From Planctomycetota bacterium (lineage in GTDB: Bacteria > Planctomycetota > Planctomycetia > Pirellulales > Lacipirellulaceae): a stretch of DNA of 64,000 bases. The DNA lies in contig JAADGV010000053.1 in NCBI GenBank assembly GCA_013152205.1, forward strand, positions 62,001 through 126,000, given 5' to 3'. Shown here in pieces: positions 26,143 through 35,100 of this stretch; position 1 is the first letter of the stretch, and each line of letters opens with the position of its first letter. The position numbers were made by a program, and so were the translations under genes. The notes below the pieces were generated by a model. It saw only the letters and a program-made list of their open reading frames with translations, was not told the DNA's origin and made no database searches.

Positions 26143-27015
26143 TTAGTTTTCAAACGCGACGGGTAGGTGTTTTATTAGGTCGCTGGCGATTAGCGAAACT
26201 TGGCCTAACTTCTGGGCGGCTAGGTCGCCTGCCAAGCCGTGAACGTGCGTTGCTAGACGGGCGGCATTCCAGGGTGAGAGGCCCTGTGCTACGAACGATG
26301 TGATAACACCGGTCAAGCAGTCGCCTGTGCCGCCGGTTGCCATGCCTGGATTGCCTGTGCTGTTGACTGTGTATCGTTGGCCGTCGGTAACGATGGTTTG
26401 ATGGCCTTTTAGTACGACAATCGTTTGGCCGGTTGGGTCTTGTCGGCAAAGTTCGGCTGCTTGAGCCGCCCTGTCAGCCGGTTGCCCCGCAATTGGCTTG
26501 CCGCTTAGGCGTTGAAATTCGCCCGGATGCGGGGTGAGAATTCTAGACCCACCGGCTGATTTGATCCGTGCGATGTCCAGCGCTATCGCATTGAGTGCAT
26601 CGGCATCAACCACCATCGGTAACTCGACCTGCTGGTACAACTCTTGCACAAGCGAGGCCGTGGATGGATTCACGCCTAATCCTGGGCCCAAGGCAACAGC
26701 CGTCATCTTGGCAGCAAGGTCGATTAGGGTTTTTGCCTCTTCGGCACCAAGGCAACTTTCTTCGGGACTGCCTAACCCGAGGGTCATGTAGGACGGCTCG
26801 AACCCTGCCACGGTTGCTTGGATGCACTGCGGGATAGCAAGCGTCACCAGCCCCGCGCCGCTACGCAGAGCGGCCATGCCGGCCAGCGCGGGGGCGCCGG
26901 CCATTCCCAGCGAACCGCCGACGACCAGCACTCGACCGTAATCACCTTTGTGACTAGTCGCTGCACGCGGGTTGAGTTGCGTTATCGGGGTTGAAGTGGC
27001 ATCTTCGAGTGGCAT
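26143..27015 (-). CDS. nnrD: ADP-dependent NAD(P)H-hydrate dehydratase
   Basis: 290-residue ribokinase-like enzyme that repairs hydrated NAD(P)H. Family signatures: GDYGRVLVVGGSLGMAGAP near the N-terminus, ALGPGLG, VDADALNA, LTPHPGEFQRL and the anion-hole GGTGDCLTGVI with the catalytic Asp. It is the stand-alone dehydratase domain; the epimerase (YjeF N-domain) is absent. SD GGAGCAAA precedes the ATG. Alone between ppx and larB. Confidence 0.93.
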   Translation of the reverse strand: MPLEDATSTPITQLNPRAATSHKGDYGRVLVVGGSLGMAGAPALAGMAALRSGAGLVTLAIPQCIQATVAGFEPSYMTLGLGSPEESCLGAEEAKTLIDLAAKMTAVALGPGLGVNPSTASLVQELYQQVELPMVVDADALNAIALDIARIKSAGGSRILTPHPGEFQRLSGKPIAGQPADRAAQAAELCRQDPTGQTIVVLKGHQTIVTDGQRYTVNSTGNPGMATGGTGDCLTGVITSFVAQGLSPWNAARLATHVHGLAGDLAAQKLGQVSLIASDLIKHLPVAFEN

Positions 27016-27143
27016 TTTGCTCCTTGCTAGTTGGTTCGTGTAATTTTAATGTGAAAACTTGTTGGGAGGGGACTCCGGCGATCTGTAAGATCGCGGTTAT
27101 TGTTGTGGGGGGGGCTGTGGCTATGTGTGGGGGTTGCTCTGGG

Positions 27144-27911
27144 CTAGGTGCAGCGGCGGGTGGCTACTAGGCCTGCTAGGTAGCCGGCTTTGAAACCGGC
27201 GTCGATGTTTACTACGGCGACGTTGCTGGCGCAGCTGTTTAACATGGCTAGCAGAGCGGCTAGGCCGCCTAAGCTGGCGCCATAGCCGACACTTGTGGGG
27301 ACGGCGAAAACGGGGCATGGTACGTGGCCGCCGACGACGCTTGGTAGTGCGCCTTCCATGCCTGCTACGACAACAATGGCATCGGCGTCGTCGAACTCGG
27401 CCAATCGCTCGGGCAATCGGTGTGGGCCGGCGACTCCGACGTCGTGAACCATTGTGGTGCCAACGCCCATCCAATCAAGCGTTTCGCGGGCCTCTTCGGC
27501 GATGGGTAAATCGCTGGTACCTGCGGTGATCACGGCGACTCGGCCCACGGGTTGCGACGGCAACGATGAATCGATCCGCAGGGTCTGGCCTACCTCGTTG
27601 TATCGGGCGGCCGGAAGGTGGGTTGCTATTTCCGCTGCCTTGGCTGCTTCGACGCGAGTCGCAAATACCGGTTGGTTATTGGCTAGCAGTTGTTCGGCAA
27701 TTTTCACGATCGATTCGACCGTTTTGCCTGCGCCATAGATGACCTCGGGGAATCCGCAGCGGGCCGCCCGAGCTAGGTCGGGGGTGTAAGGGGCGGTGGA
27801 AGGCGCCCCGGTGCTGTTTACCTGGATTGCCGCTAGGCGCAGGAACTCGTCGGCAGAAATTTCGGCAGCAGCCAATCGGCCTGCCAACGCTACTAAATCA
27901 TGGGAATTCAT
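27144..27911 (-). CDS. larB: Nickel-pincer cofactor synthase LarB
   Basis: 255-residue carboxylase/hydrolase that acts on nicotinic acid adenine dinucleotide in the first step of the nickel-pincer nucleotide cofactor of lactate racemase-type enzymes. Recognisable motifs: GFPEVIYGAGKT, VAVITAGTSDLPIAEEA, TMVHDVGVAG, VAGMEGALPSVVGG and PTSVGYGASLGGLAALL. The last resembles PurE, to which LarB is related. LarC, LarE and LarA are not in the window. The gene is flanked by nnrD, with a 128-base gap holding nothing recognisable. Confidence 0.93.
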   Translation of the reverse strand: MNSHDLVALAGRLAAAEISADEFLRLAAIQVNSTGAPSTAPYTPDLARAARCGFPEVIYGAGKTVESIVKIAEQLLANNQPVFATRVEAAKAAEIATHLPAARYNEVGQTLRIDSSLPSQPVGRVAVITAGTSDLPIAEEARETLDWMGVGTTMVHDVGVAGPHRLPERLAEFDDADAIVVVAGMEGALPSVVGGHVPCPVFAVPTSVGYGASLGGLAALLAMLNSCASNVAVVNIDAGFKAGYLAGLVATRRCT

Positions 27912-28043
27912 ACGGTTAGTTTACTCGGGAAAGGGCGGCTGAAACAACCGTCTGGGGGTGAGTGTGAACTGTTTGACAAACTTGGACGGTGGAAATTGTT
28001 TATAGTGGGACCGTTGCACGGGGGTTTTGCGATTCTTGTTTTT

Positions 28044-28069
28044 TTCCGGCCAAGATGGCCGGGCTATGG
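28044..28069. repeat. Palindromic dispersed repeat, copy 1
   Basis: TTCCGGCCAAGATGGCCGGG followed by CTATGG; a copy with two mismatches is at 54059-54084. The GGCCAAGATGGCC core is a near palindrome. It lies in the leader just before the metallophosphoesterase start at 28090. Confidence 0.65.
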
Positions 28070-28089
28070 TGTTTTGTGCTCGGGGGGTT

Positions 28090-28869
28090 ATGCGTATTGC
28101 TTGTTTTGGTGGGATTTATAGTAATCACCGTGCGTTGGCAGTGGCGATTGCTGATGCGCGCCGGCGTGGGGTTGATCGAATTGTTTGCTTGGGCGACTTC
28201 GGTGGGTTTGGTCCGAACCCTGATCGGAGTCTTGAACTGCTGCGAGAGAACGATATTCTGTGCCTTCAGGGCAACTATGACAACTCGATTGGCAATGAAT
28301 TGGACGATTGCCAATGTGGCTATACCGATCCGCGCGATAACCACTTTGCTCAAATCAGCTACGAGTATACGCTTCGCAAAACCGATGCTGAGCATCGAGC
28401 GTGGATGCGCTCGCTTCCGAATACGCAGTGGCTGGAACTTGGGTGTCAGCGCGTGTTGCTCTCGCATGGCAGTCCGCGAAAGATAAACGAATTTCTTTGG
28501 GAAAGCACTACCTCGACGCAGTTTCTTGAGTATCTGGCCGAACTGTATCGGGCGGACGTGATGCTCACTACCCATACGGGCATCAAGTGGGAACGTCTAT
28601 TGTCAGATGGCCGCCGAATGGTGAATGTCGGTGTGCTTGGGCGACCGGAAAATGATGGGAAGACCAACGTCTGGTATACCTTGTTAGAAAACGATGGCGC
28701 GGGGCTGCGTGTAGAATTTGTGCCCGTTGTTTACGACCATCAGGCGCTCGCCAAGGAGATGCGGCAGGAAGGTCTGCCCGACGAGTTTATTGAAACTGCG
28801 ATGACCGGTTGGTGGACGACTTGCTTGGAGATTTTGCCGAGTAAAGAGAGACGTCGGGGCAAGTATTAG
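28090..28869 (+). CDS. Calcineurin-like metallophosphoesterase with altered metal sites
   Basis: 259 residues from the ATG at 28090 (MRIACFGGIYSNHRAL); the frame upstream is repeat sequence. The order of motifs follows class III metallophosphoesterases (DNA repair/YfcE-like): motif 1 is GGIYSN instead of SDxHGN, motif 2 is LGDFGGFGPNP (D retained), motif 3 is QGNYDNSIGN instead of GNHD, motif 4 is LLSHGSP and motif 5 THTG instead of GHTH. Several metal ligands are therefore changed (Asp to Gly, His to Tyr twice). Either it uses a different metal set or it has lost catalysis. It ends 7 bases before the ExeA-like stop codon (convergent). Confidence 0.78.
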   Translation: MRIACFGGIYSNHRALAVAIADARRRGVDRIVCLGDFGGFGPNPDRSLELLRENDILCLQGNYDNSIGNELDDCQCGYTDPRDNHFAQISYEYTLRKTDAEHRAWMRSLPNTQWLELGCQRVLLSHGSPRKINEFLWESTTSTQFLEYLAELYRADVMLTTHTGIKWERLLSDGRRMVNVGVLGRPENDGKTNVWYTLLENDGAGLRVEFVPVVYDHQALAKEMRQEGLPDEFIETAMTGWWTTCLEILPSKERRRGKY

Positions 28870-28876
28870 AGCACGG

Positions 28877-29701
28877 TTAAGCGGCGACGGAAACGGCTAG
28901 TAGCTCGTCGTGGACGGATTGAATCTGAGTGGCGTCGATGGTTGGTTGTCGAGCGGCGCAACCGACCACCAGTGCCAGGTCGCAGAGGCGGTTGATTTTG
29001 CGCGGGATTCCTTGCGTTAGTTGGTGCGTCAGTTGGAGAGCGTCGGGTGCAAAAATTGTTCGGGTTGCACCGGCGACTTGCAAGCGGTGTTCGATGTATT
29101 GGGTAGTCTCTTCGGCGCAGAACGGCTTGAGCATCATTTTCATCTCCAGACGCTCTTCCAGAGTTGCGTTCCGCTGCATTGCCGCCAACAGCGGTAGCTG
29201 ACCCACCAGTAGTAACGTAAACGCTGGTTGGCCTTGGGGCTGTAGGTTGAGCAGCAGGCGAAGCGTTTCGAGCAAACCACTATCCTCGAGCAACTGGGCT
29301 TCGTCGACGACCACGACTGTATGCTGTCCGCGGCGAGTATTTTCTTCAAACACGAATTGTAGTCGGCGTAAACTTTCTTCAACGGTGTATTGTGGAGGAT
29401 CAGCCGGTGGTGCTCCGACTTGCTCGGCCAGATAGACAAGCAAGTCGCGGCTCGTCATCAGCGGAAAAACTACCTGGACAAATCGGGTTGCGGTCTCGCT
29501 GAACTGCTCGCTGAGTGTTTGAACTAACAGCGTCTTGCCGATGCCGGAAGGCCCCGACAGTAGTGCCGCCGACCGGCGGTTTTCGATCACGTAGCGTAAT
29601 TTGTGCAGCGATGCCTTTTGGGTCTCGCTGGCAAAAGAAAAACGCAAGTCGTGGGCTGCCTCGAACGGTTTGGCTTCTAGTTGCCAGTATTCTTCGTACA
29701 T
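28877..29701 (-). CDS. ExeA-like AAA+ ATPase
   Basis: 274-residue AAA+ protein of the ExeA/TniB-related type. Walker A is LLSGPSGIGKTLLVQ (residues 47-61) and Walker B VVVVDEAQLLEDSG (near 128). The sensor/Arg region is typical (LTQGIPRKINRLCDLALV). The start MYEEYWQLEAKPFEA is the family's N-terminal YYGLxxxPF element. Relatives include the ExeA of type II secretion and the ATPase found with exosortase/polysaccharide gene sets. Next upstream on the strand is the CpsD-like gene, 160 bases away, which supports a polysaccharide-related module. No peptidoglycan-binding domain is fused here. Confidence 0.82.
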   Translation of the reverse strand: MYEEYWQLEAKPFEAAHDLRFSFASETQKASLHKLRYVIENRRSAALLSGPSGIGKTLLVQTLSEQFSETATRFVQVVFPLMTSRDLLVYLAEQVGAPPADPPQYTVEESLRRLQFVFEENTRRGQHTVVVVDEAQLLEDSGLLETLRLLLNLQPQGQPAFTLLLVGQLPLLAAMQRNATLEERLEMKMMLKPFCAEETTQYIEHRLQVAGATRTIFAPDALQLTHQLTQGIPRKINRLCDLALVVGCAARQPTIDATQIQSVHDELLAVSVAA

Positions 29702-29861
29702 GCGATCTCTTTCTAAACCGTTCTAAACTCGAAGTAAAAAGAATGATAACCACAGAGACACGGAGGGCACGGAGAAAACAGTCTTAGCTAAGTGGGGTCC
29801 GCTGTGCGGACCATTCGCGAGGGTTAGCAATGAATTCGGTCTGCACAGCGGGCCCTACTGC
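29702..29861. other. Intergenic region between ExeA-like and CpsD-like genes
   Basis: 160 bases with a short CACAGAGACACGG/GGCACGGAGAAAAC stretch (about 29752-29786) that is related to the CAGAG/CGGAGAAAAC part of the dispersed element at 3885 and 37130. No gene is visible. Confidence 0.4.
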
Positions 29862-30875
29862 TCACACTTGAGCAAAGTTGCCTATGACGCCTAGGCATGA
29901 GGTGCCTAGCACTGTCATCAGGGCGTTGATTTCGTAGTCGGATTCGGTGGATTCAGAGGCGGTGTTGGCGACGATGATGCTGGCATCCAAGCGGCACTGC
30001 TCGACAATCTGCTGGGCAACGGCAAGCTGTGAGTCGCGACCGGCAGCTCCTAAGTCGAACAAGACCACGTCGTAGTGGTAACGCAGTACCCCGGCGATGA
30101 CTGAGGTTTGGATGCTGGATAGGAGCGAGGCGGGCAACTCGCTACGGCGACTCAGCGGCAATAGGGCCATGCGATCTTCGACAGATCGAACGACGCACTC
30201 GGCTAGGGGAATTTTTCCGGTGAGCACGTCTTCCCAGCCTGAGTCGAACTCTAAGCCTAAAGTTATTGCCAAGTTGGCTGCGGCAAAATTGCTGTCGACC
30301 AGAGCAACCGATTTTCCCGATACGGCAAGCAAGCGGGCCAAGCACATGTGAACCGTCGAGCAACCAACGCCTGGTGTGGCACCGGCAATACCGACCATCG
30401 ATTGGCCCGCTTCGCTGGCGGCCAGTAGCTGCTCGACTACCGGCGTAAACAATTCGCCATGGGTGCTAAGCAGTTCGTCCGTCACCACGGGCCAACGAAA
30501 GGCGTCGACCTCGAACGCTGGCTCGAAGACATTCGAGCGAGCAGGCGTCGGGGCCGCGAAATCTGAAAGCGGACGGCGATTGCCGACTGGGGCTGCCGCT
30601 GGCTGCGCGGTGGTAGGCTCGAACATTGCCCGTTGCATCGAGGCGATATTCGTGTGCGGTTTGGGGTTCTCATTTTCTTGCGATGGCCAGCTTTCACGGT
30701 TTGCAGTGGCGTAGCCGCCACCGCTAACGTCTGCCACTTGAGGTGGCGGGACATCCTGAGTCGCTGGGTAGAGCTGAATGTGTGGCGCGGCAATTGGCAG
30801 GCTCGGCGTCTCGGTCGGCGAAGGATAATCTTCGTCGGCGTAGGCCTGAATAAATGCTTGATCGATCTGGCTCAT
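29862..30875 (-). CDS. CpsD/ParA-like P-loop protein with altered Walker A
   Basis: 337 residues. The C-terminal 190 residues have the MinD/ParA/BY-kinase fold: VGIAGATPGVGCSTVHMC as Walker A, ALVDSNFAAANLAI as Walker A' and YDVVLFDLGAAGRD as Walker B. Walker A has Cys172 where Lys is expected (PGVGCST rather than PGxGKST), so ATP binding is doubtful. The first 130 residues are Pro-rich, low complexity and hold an in-frame copy of the REP-like repeat (30706-30728, residues about 44-62). No tyrosine cluster is present at the C-terminus. By position it resembles the tyrosine-kinase-like gene of exosortase-linked polysaccharide clusters. Confidence 0.75.
   Translation of the reverse strand: MSQIDQAFIQAYADEDYPSPTETPSLPIAAPHIQLYPATQDVPPPQVADVSGGGYATANRESWPSQENENPKPHTNIASMQRAMFEPTTAQPAAAPVGNRRPLSDFAAPTPARSNVFEPAFEVDAFRWPVVTDELLSTHGELFTPVVEQLLAASEAGQSMVGIAGATPGVGCSTVHMCLARLLAVSGKSVALVDSNFAAANLAITLGLEFDSGWEDVLTGKIPLAECVVRSVEDRMALLPLSRRSELPASLLSSIQTSVIAGVLRYHYDVVLFDLGAAGRDSQLAVAQQIVEQCRLDASIIVANTASESTESDYEINALMTVLGTSCLGVIGNFAQV
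30706..30728 (-). repeat. Polar REP-like repeat, copy f, inside a coding sequence
   Basis: Core GTTAGCGGTGGCGGCTACGC on the minus strand, read in frame as VSGGGYATA within the Pro-rich N-terminal region of the CpsD-like protein. Flanks AAGTGGCAGAC and AAACCGTGAAA also match other copies, so the whole 50-base unit is present. Confidence 0.8.
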
Positions 30876-30985
30876 CGTGTATACCCGTGTTGATTAGAGC
30901 GTGTCGCTCTGACATGTAGTCAATAATGTATGGTTTCGTTGCAGTTTTTTCACTGAAAAGCGGCTACCTATTTTGAGGAATTGCT

Positions 30986-31963
30986 CTAGTGCCGAGGAGT
31001 AGCGGTTTGCGTATTGGGCCGATCGGCCACTGAAGGCGCCATCGGCTGTTCCAAAAGACCGCCCTGCCCTAATGCGATGACTTGGGAAAAATCCAGGGCC
31101 GTTGAATGGTTCGTCGTGGGGTAGGCGGCGACTTCTTCGGTCGGTTCTGCCGGTACCGGCGTCTCAAATTGTTTGGGTGCTGAGACTATCTCGGGCGGAA
31201 TTTGAGCTGGTGGCGTTTCCACGGGAGTCACTTGCAGTGGTTCGAGAAAAACCGTTGGCGATTCTGCGGAAGTTTCGCTTTGTTCACTTAACGGCTTTGC
31301 TGTGTCCGTAGTTCTTGGATTTGGCAAAGTAAAAGTACTCGGGGCGAATGGCGGGATTTCCTCCGACGAAGCGTCCCAGTCGTCGTTCGCTATTTCGTGG
31401 AAATCGGTTGAGGACTGCGATGGCGAAAAAATCATCCCGTAGATCAGGCCGGCTGCGGTAACCAGGGCTAGTGCAACGATTGCACCCGCAAACGGTGCGG
31501 TGTATGCGTGAATTTTCGCAAACCCTGTTGGCTGTGCCCTGCTCGCGAACGATTTCGTTGACTGGCTACTACTAGTTTTCGATCGTCGCTTACGCTTCTT
31601 TGGTGGCGATGAGGGAGGCGCAGCTTGCTGGTGACTGACTGGCGGCTCGGCAGCAGGCGGCGTAGCTGCTTGCTGCTGCAAATGGCCTGGGTCGACGAAA
31701 TAGCTTGTGGTCGTTTTTTGGTGTGAAGGCGGGGCGAATATGGGTTGTTCATTCGCAATCGCGAGCGTTGGCGTTGCTTCATCCATCGCGGCGGGTTCGC
31801 CCACATGTGGTAGGCGCGCCAGTAAAATTGGCCGACGCCTGATCGACTGCTCGCCGGGTGCTTGGCTATCTGTTCGCAAAGGTATCACCACGTCGATCCA
31901 TCCTTGTTCGACTGAGGAAAATTTTATTGGGTACACGCCAGAAACTTTGCTTACTCCAAGCAT
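30986..31963 (-). CDS. Pro-rich single-pass membrane protein, hypothetical
   Basis: 325 residues if started at 31963, or 266 from the ATG at 31786 (MDEATPTLAIANEQPI). The upstream start lies in the end of a dispersed repeat (31959-32030), so either is possible. Order of parts: a Gln/Pro-rich region, a basic stretch (SPPKKRKRRSKTSSSQSTKS), one membrane helix (FAGAIVALALVTAAGLIYGM, about residue 157-177), then a long Pro/Thr/Glu-rich outer region. No family recognised; the layout is like envelope-linking proteins. It is the first gene of the ExeA-like/CpsD-like/Pro-rich set. Confidence 0.6.
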   Translation of the reverse strand: MLGVSKVSGVYPIKFSSVEQGWIDVVIPLRTDSQAPGEQSIRRRPILLARLPHVGEPAAMDEATPTLAIANEQPIFAPPSHQKTTTSYFVDPGHLQQQAATPPAAEPPVSHQQAAPPSSPPKKRKRRSKTSSSQSTKSFASRAQPTGFAKIHAYTAPFAGAIVALALVTAAGLIYGMIFSPSQSSTDFHEIANDDWDASSEEIPPFAPSTFTLPNPRTTDTAKPLSEQSETSAESPTVFLEPLQVTPVETPPAQIPPEIVSAPKQFETPVPAEPTEEVAAYPTTNHSTALDFSQVIALGQGGLLEQPMAPSVADRPNTQTATPRH

Positions 31964-32030
31964 TCACTCGCTAAATCCGGCACTCCCGTTGGTCGGCCTG
32001 TCGCTTTCCTGGCGCATACCTCAATAAGCT
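31959..32030 (-). repeat. 72-bp dispersed repeat, copy 1
   Basis: Nearly identical to 44261-44331 (about 4 differences plus one indel). Minus-strand landmarks are AGGTATGCGCCAGGAAAGCG and GACCAACGGGAGTGCCGGAT. This copy lies upstream of the Pro-rich membrane gene and supplies its most upstream ATG (31961-31963). The other copy encodes the end of CheA. Confidence 0.85.
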
Positions 32031-32165
32031 TGAGTGCTAGCACGTTGTCCGCGCGCAGGCCCTGACTGTTTCAGTATCGGTATCGACTGTACTGATCTTG
32101 AGGGTTGCGGGGTGCTTGCATGGCTTGGGGCGTTTTCTGTGATGGAGTGTTCTTGCCAGTTCGTG

Positions 32166-32188
32166 CTGGCGTGGCCGCCAGCGCTAAC
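32166..32188 (-). repeat. Polar REP-like repeat, copy g, containing the kinase stop codon
   Basis: Core GTTAGCGCTGGCGGCCACGC. The stop codon (TAG, 32184-32186) of the WD40 kinase is the TAG inside GTTAGC, the same position as in the nrnA copy. Confidence 0.8.
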
Positions 32189-35100
32189 GGTTGTTGCTTG
32201 GGGTGGCGGGCCAGAGGATGGTTTTGCCGTCGCGGCTGCTGGTGAGTGCTTGGCGGTTGTCGGGAGAAAAACCTACTGACGTCAGCTCTTCGCGGTGGCC
32301 TGCGAGGGTCAGGATTTCTTTCCCGGTGTGGGTATCCCAGAGTTTGGCTGTGCTATCTTGGCTGCCGGTGAGTGCCCGACGACCGTCTGCAGAAAACGCC
32401 ACGGCCGTAATGCTATCAGTATGGCCCGTGAGTTTGACAAGAGGCTGGCCGGTCGAGGCGTCCCAGATGATGGCCGTATTATCTTCGCTTCCGGTGATAA
32501 CCCGTTGGCCATCGTTCGAGAATTCGCCGCAAAGCACGGCCCACTCGTGACCGGTGAGGGTTTGTTGCGATTCTCCGGTGGCTGCGTTCCAGATTCTTGC
32601 CGTTTTGTCGTTGGCTGCGGTAAGCACTCGCTTGCCATCGGCGCTAAAACGTGCCTGACGAATTCGGGAATTGTGTCCGCTGAACACCGTTTTTAGCGGC
32701 TTGCCTGTGGCGGTCTCCCAGAGCCGAGCGGTACCATCGTCGCTGCCGGTGAGTACGCTCTTTCCGTCTGGCGAAAATTCGACGCTGTTCACGTAACCTT
32801 GATGAACCCCGGTAAGCTTGCGGAGGGCTTGGCCGGTTTCGATGTTCCAAATTTTTGCTGATTGATCCCAGCTGCCGGTGACAAGCAACCTGCCATCGGG
32901 TGAGATGTCGGCAGAAGCCACTGCGCCATGAGCGCTGAAACGCATGATCGGGTCGCGCGTGGCCAGATCCCACATGCGTGCGTCGTTGCCTCCCACGGTT
33001 AAAACACGTTTCCCCTGCGGTGCAAAACGGGCGGCCCACAGAATGCCGCCACGCCGACCGAATTCTAACCATGCTTTTTCCTCGTTTTCGCCCGAGCGAA
33101 TTTCTCGACCTGTTTCGGTTTGCCATAGCTGGACGGTGCCGTTGGCTGCGCAGGCTGCCAAAATCCATTGGCCGTCGGGCGAAAGATCGACCGACGTAAA
33201 CGCTACGTTCTCGCGCGGGGCGATTGTCTGCAAGAGCTTTGCGTCGGCCAGCGACCAAAGGCGCAGTTGCCCATCGTCGCAACAGGTAATTGCTTTGGTG
33301 CCATCTTCAGAAACATCCATCGCAGCAACCCAACCTGGATGCTTCAGCACGAGATTTTTTATCTCTTTGCCTGTGGCTACGTCCCATTGCCCGCAGGTAT
33401 TGTCGCCGCTGGCTGAAATCAAACGTCGGCCTCCTTGGACAAATGCCAACGCGGTAATGCTACGGCTATGCCCGCGAAGCTGATGTCCGGCGGTCCACTG
33501 CTTAGTTTTTGCATCGTAGCGCCAAAGCCGACAACGACCGCGATCGTCGCCTGTGGCAAGTAGCTTGCCGTTTGGTGCAAAACTCAGCGCGGTTACGGTG
33601 GCTTCGTGTCCTTGAAGCACGGCAAGGCGTTCGCCGGTGCGGGTATCCCAAATGATTGCCTCGTTGCCCGTGCTGCCCGTTGCAATCCACCGCCCATCGG
33701 CAGATACGTCGAGTGCGGCGGTGCTGCCGGTGGATTCGATTTTTTGTGTTTCGGTGCCTGTGGTAACATTCCAAATCCGAGTCGTTCCGTCCCCGGCTCC
33801 GGTTGCAAGCCGTGTACCGTCGGCAAAGAAGTGTGCCGAAGAAGCGAGAAAGCTGTGTCCCTCAGAAAACTGCCGCACTAGATTTTGGTCGGCGACGTCC
33901 CAGAGCGAAGCCGTGCGGTCGCGGCTGGCGGTGACGACTTGGCGTCCATCGCGGGAGAACCGTGCCGCCAGTACAGCATCGGCATGGCCTACGCCAGCTG
34001 TGTTTCCTAGGGTTATTGTTTCGTGATAGGTGGCTGGCTGCCAAAGTTTGACAAGCCCGTCGCGGCTTGCCGAGAGTAACTGTTGGCTGTTTGGCGAAAA
34101 GACGCAATCACGCACATGGCTGGCGTGGCCGCGTAAGACCTTGCTCTCTTGGTTCGAGGGCAAGTGCCATATTCGCACTACGTTGTCTTGTCCGCCCGAA
34201 GCCACGGAGTTGCCATCGGGCGAAAATGCTACTGACCGCACAGGGCCTTCGTGTTTCGACAGTTCGCTGAATGGTGCGGGCGGGTCTGATTGTTTGTCTA
34301 GTCGTCGGGCTATGTCGACGGGCACCACGTCGTCAGGGTTCCACAATAACACGCGGCGATCGTAGGCGGCGGTGGCGATGTTTTTTCCATCCGGCGAAAA
34401 TTTTGCGTCGTAGATGGGGCCTTTGTGTTTCGTAAATTCCGTTAGCATTTTGTACTGCGATAGATCGCCGTCGGCAGCTCGTTGCCAAACGATTGCTTTA
34501 CCATCCTGGCTTGCGGTGACAATGCGCCGGTCGTCGGGGGAAAACTCCGCCGCCCAAACCCACCAGGTATGCCCTTGCAGTGTTTGCAGGACTTGACCTG
34601 ACGCGATATCCCAAATGCGTGCTGTATTGTCGTAGCCGCCGCTGAGGAGTTGGCTTCCGTCGGACGAGAATCGCACGCATAGCACTGCATCGTTGTGCCC
34701 TACGAGCGTGTGCAGTAGTTCGCCGGTGTCGACCTCGTAGATACGAATCGATCGGTCGCTGCTGCCTGTTGCAAAGCGTTTGCCTGACGGATCGAAGGCA
34801 ACCGCGTGAACGTACTGGCCATGGGTGATGGTTTGTCTGGTTTCGCCGGTCTTTGCATCCCAGAGCCGAGCTTTGCCGTCCCAATCGCCGGTGAGGAAAT
34901 GCCGAGCGTCAGACGAGTAGGCGACCGATTCAACCGGTCCGTCGAGGGTCCATGTCTTTTGGCTCAACTGGCAAAGGTACGAAAGTCGTCCCCACTCCCA
35001 GTGGCGTAGCTCTGGCGGGCACTGCTCTAATAATTCTTCCGCTCGATCGAAGGCATTTTCTTCGATCTTGGCGCTGGCCAACCCGATACGGGCGACGTAG

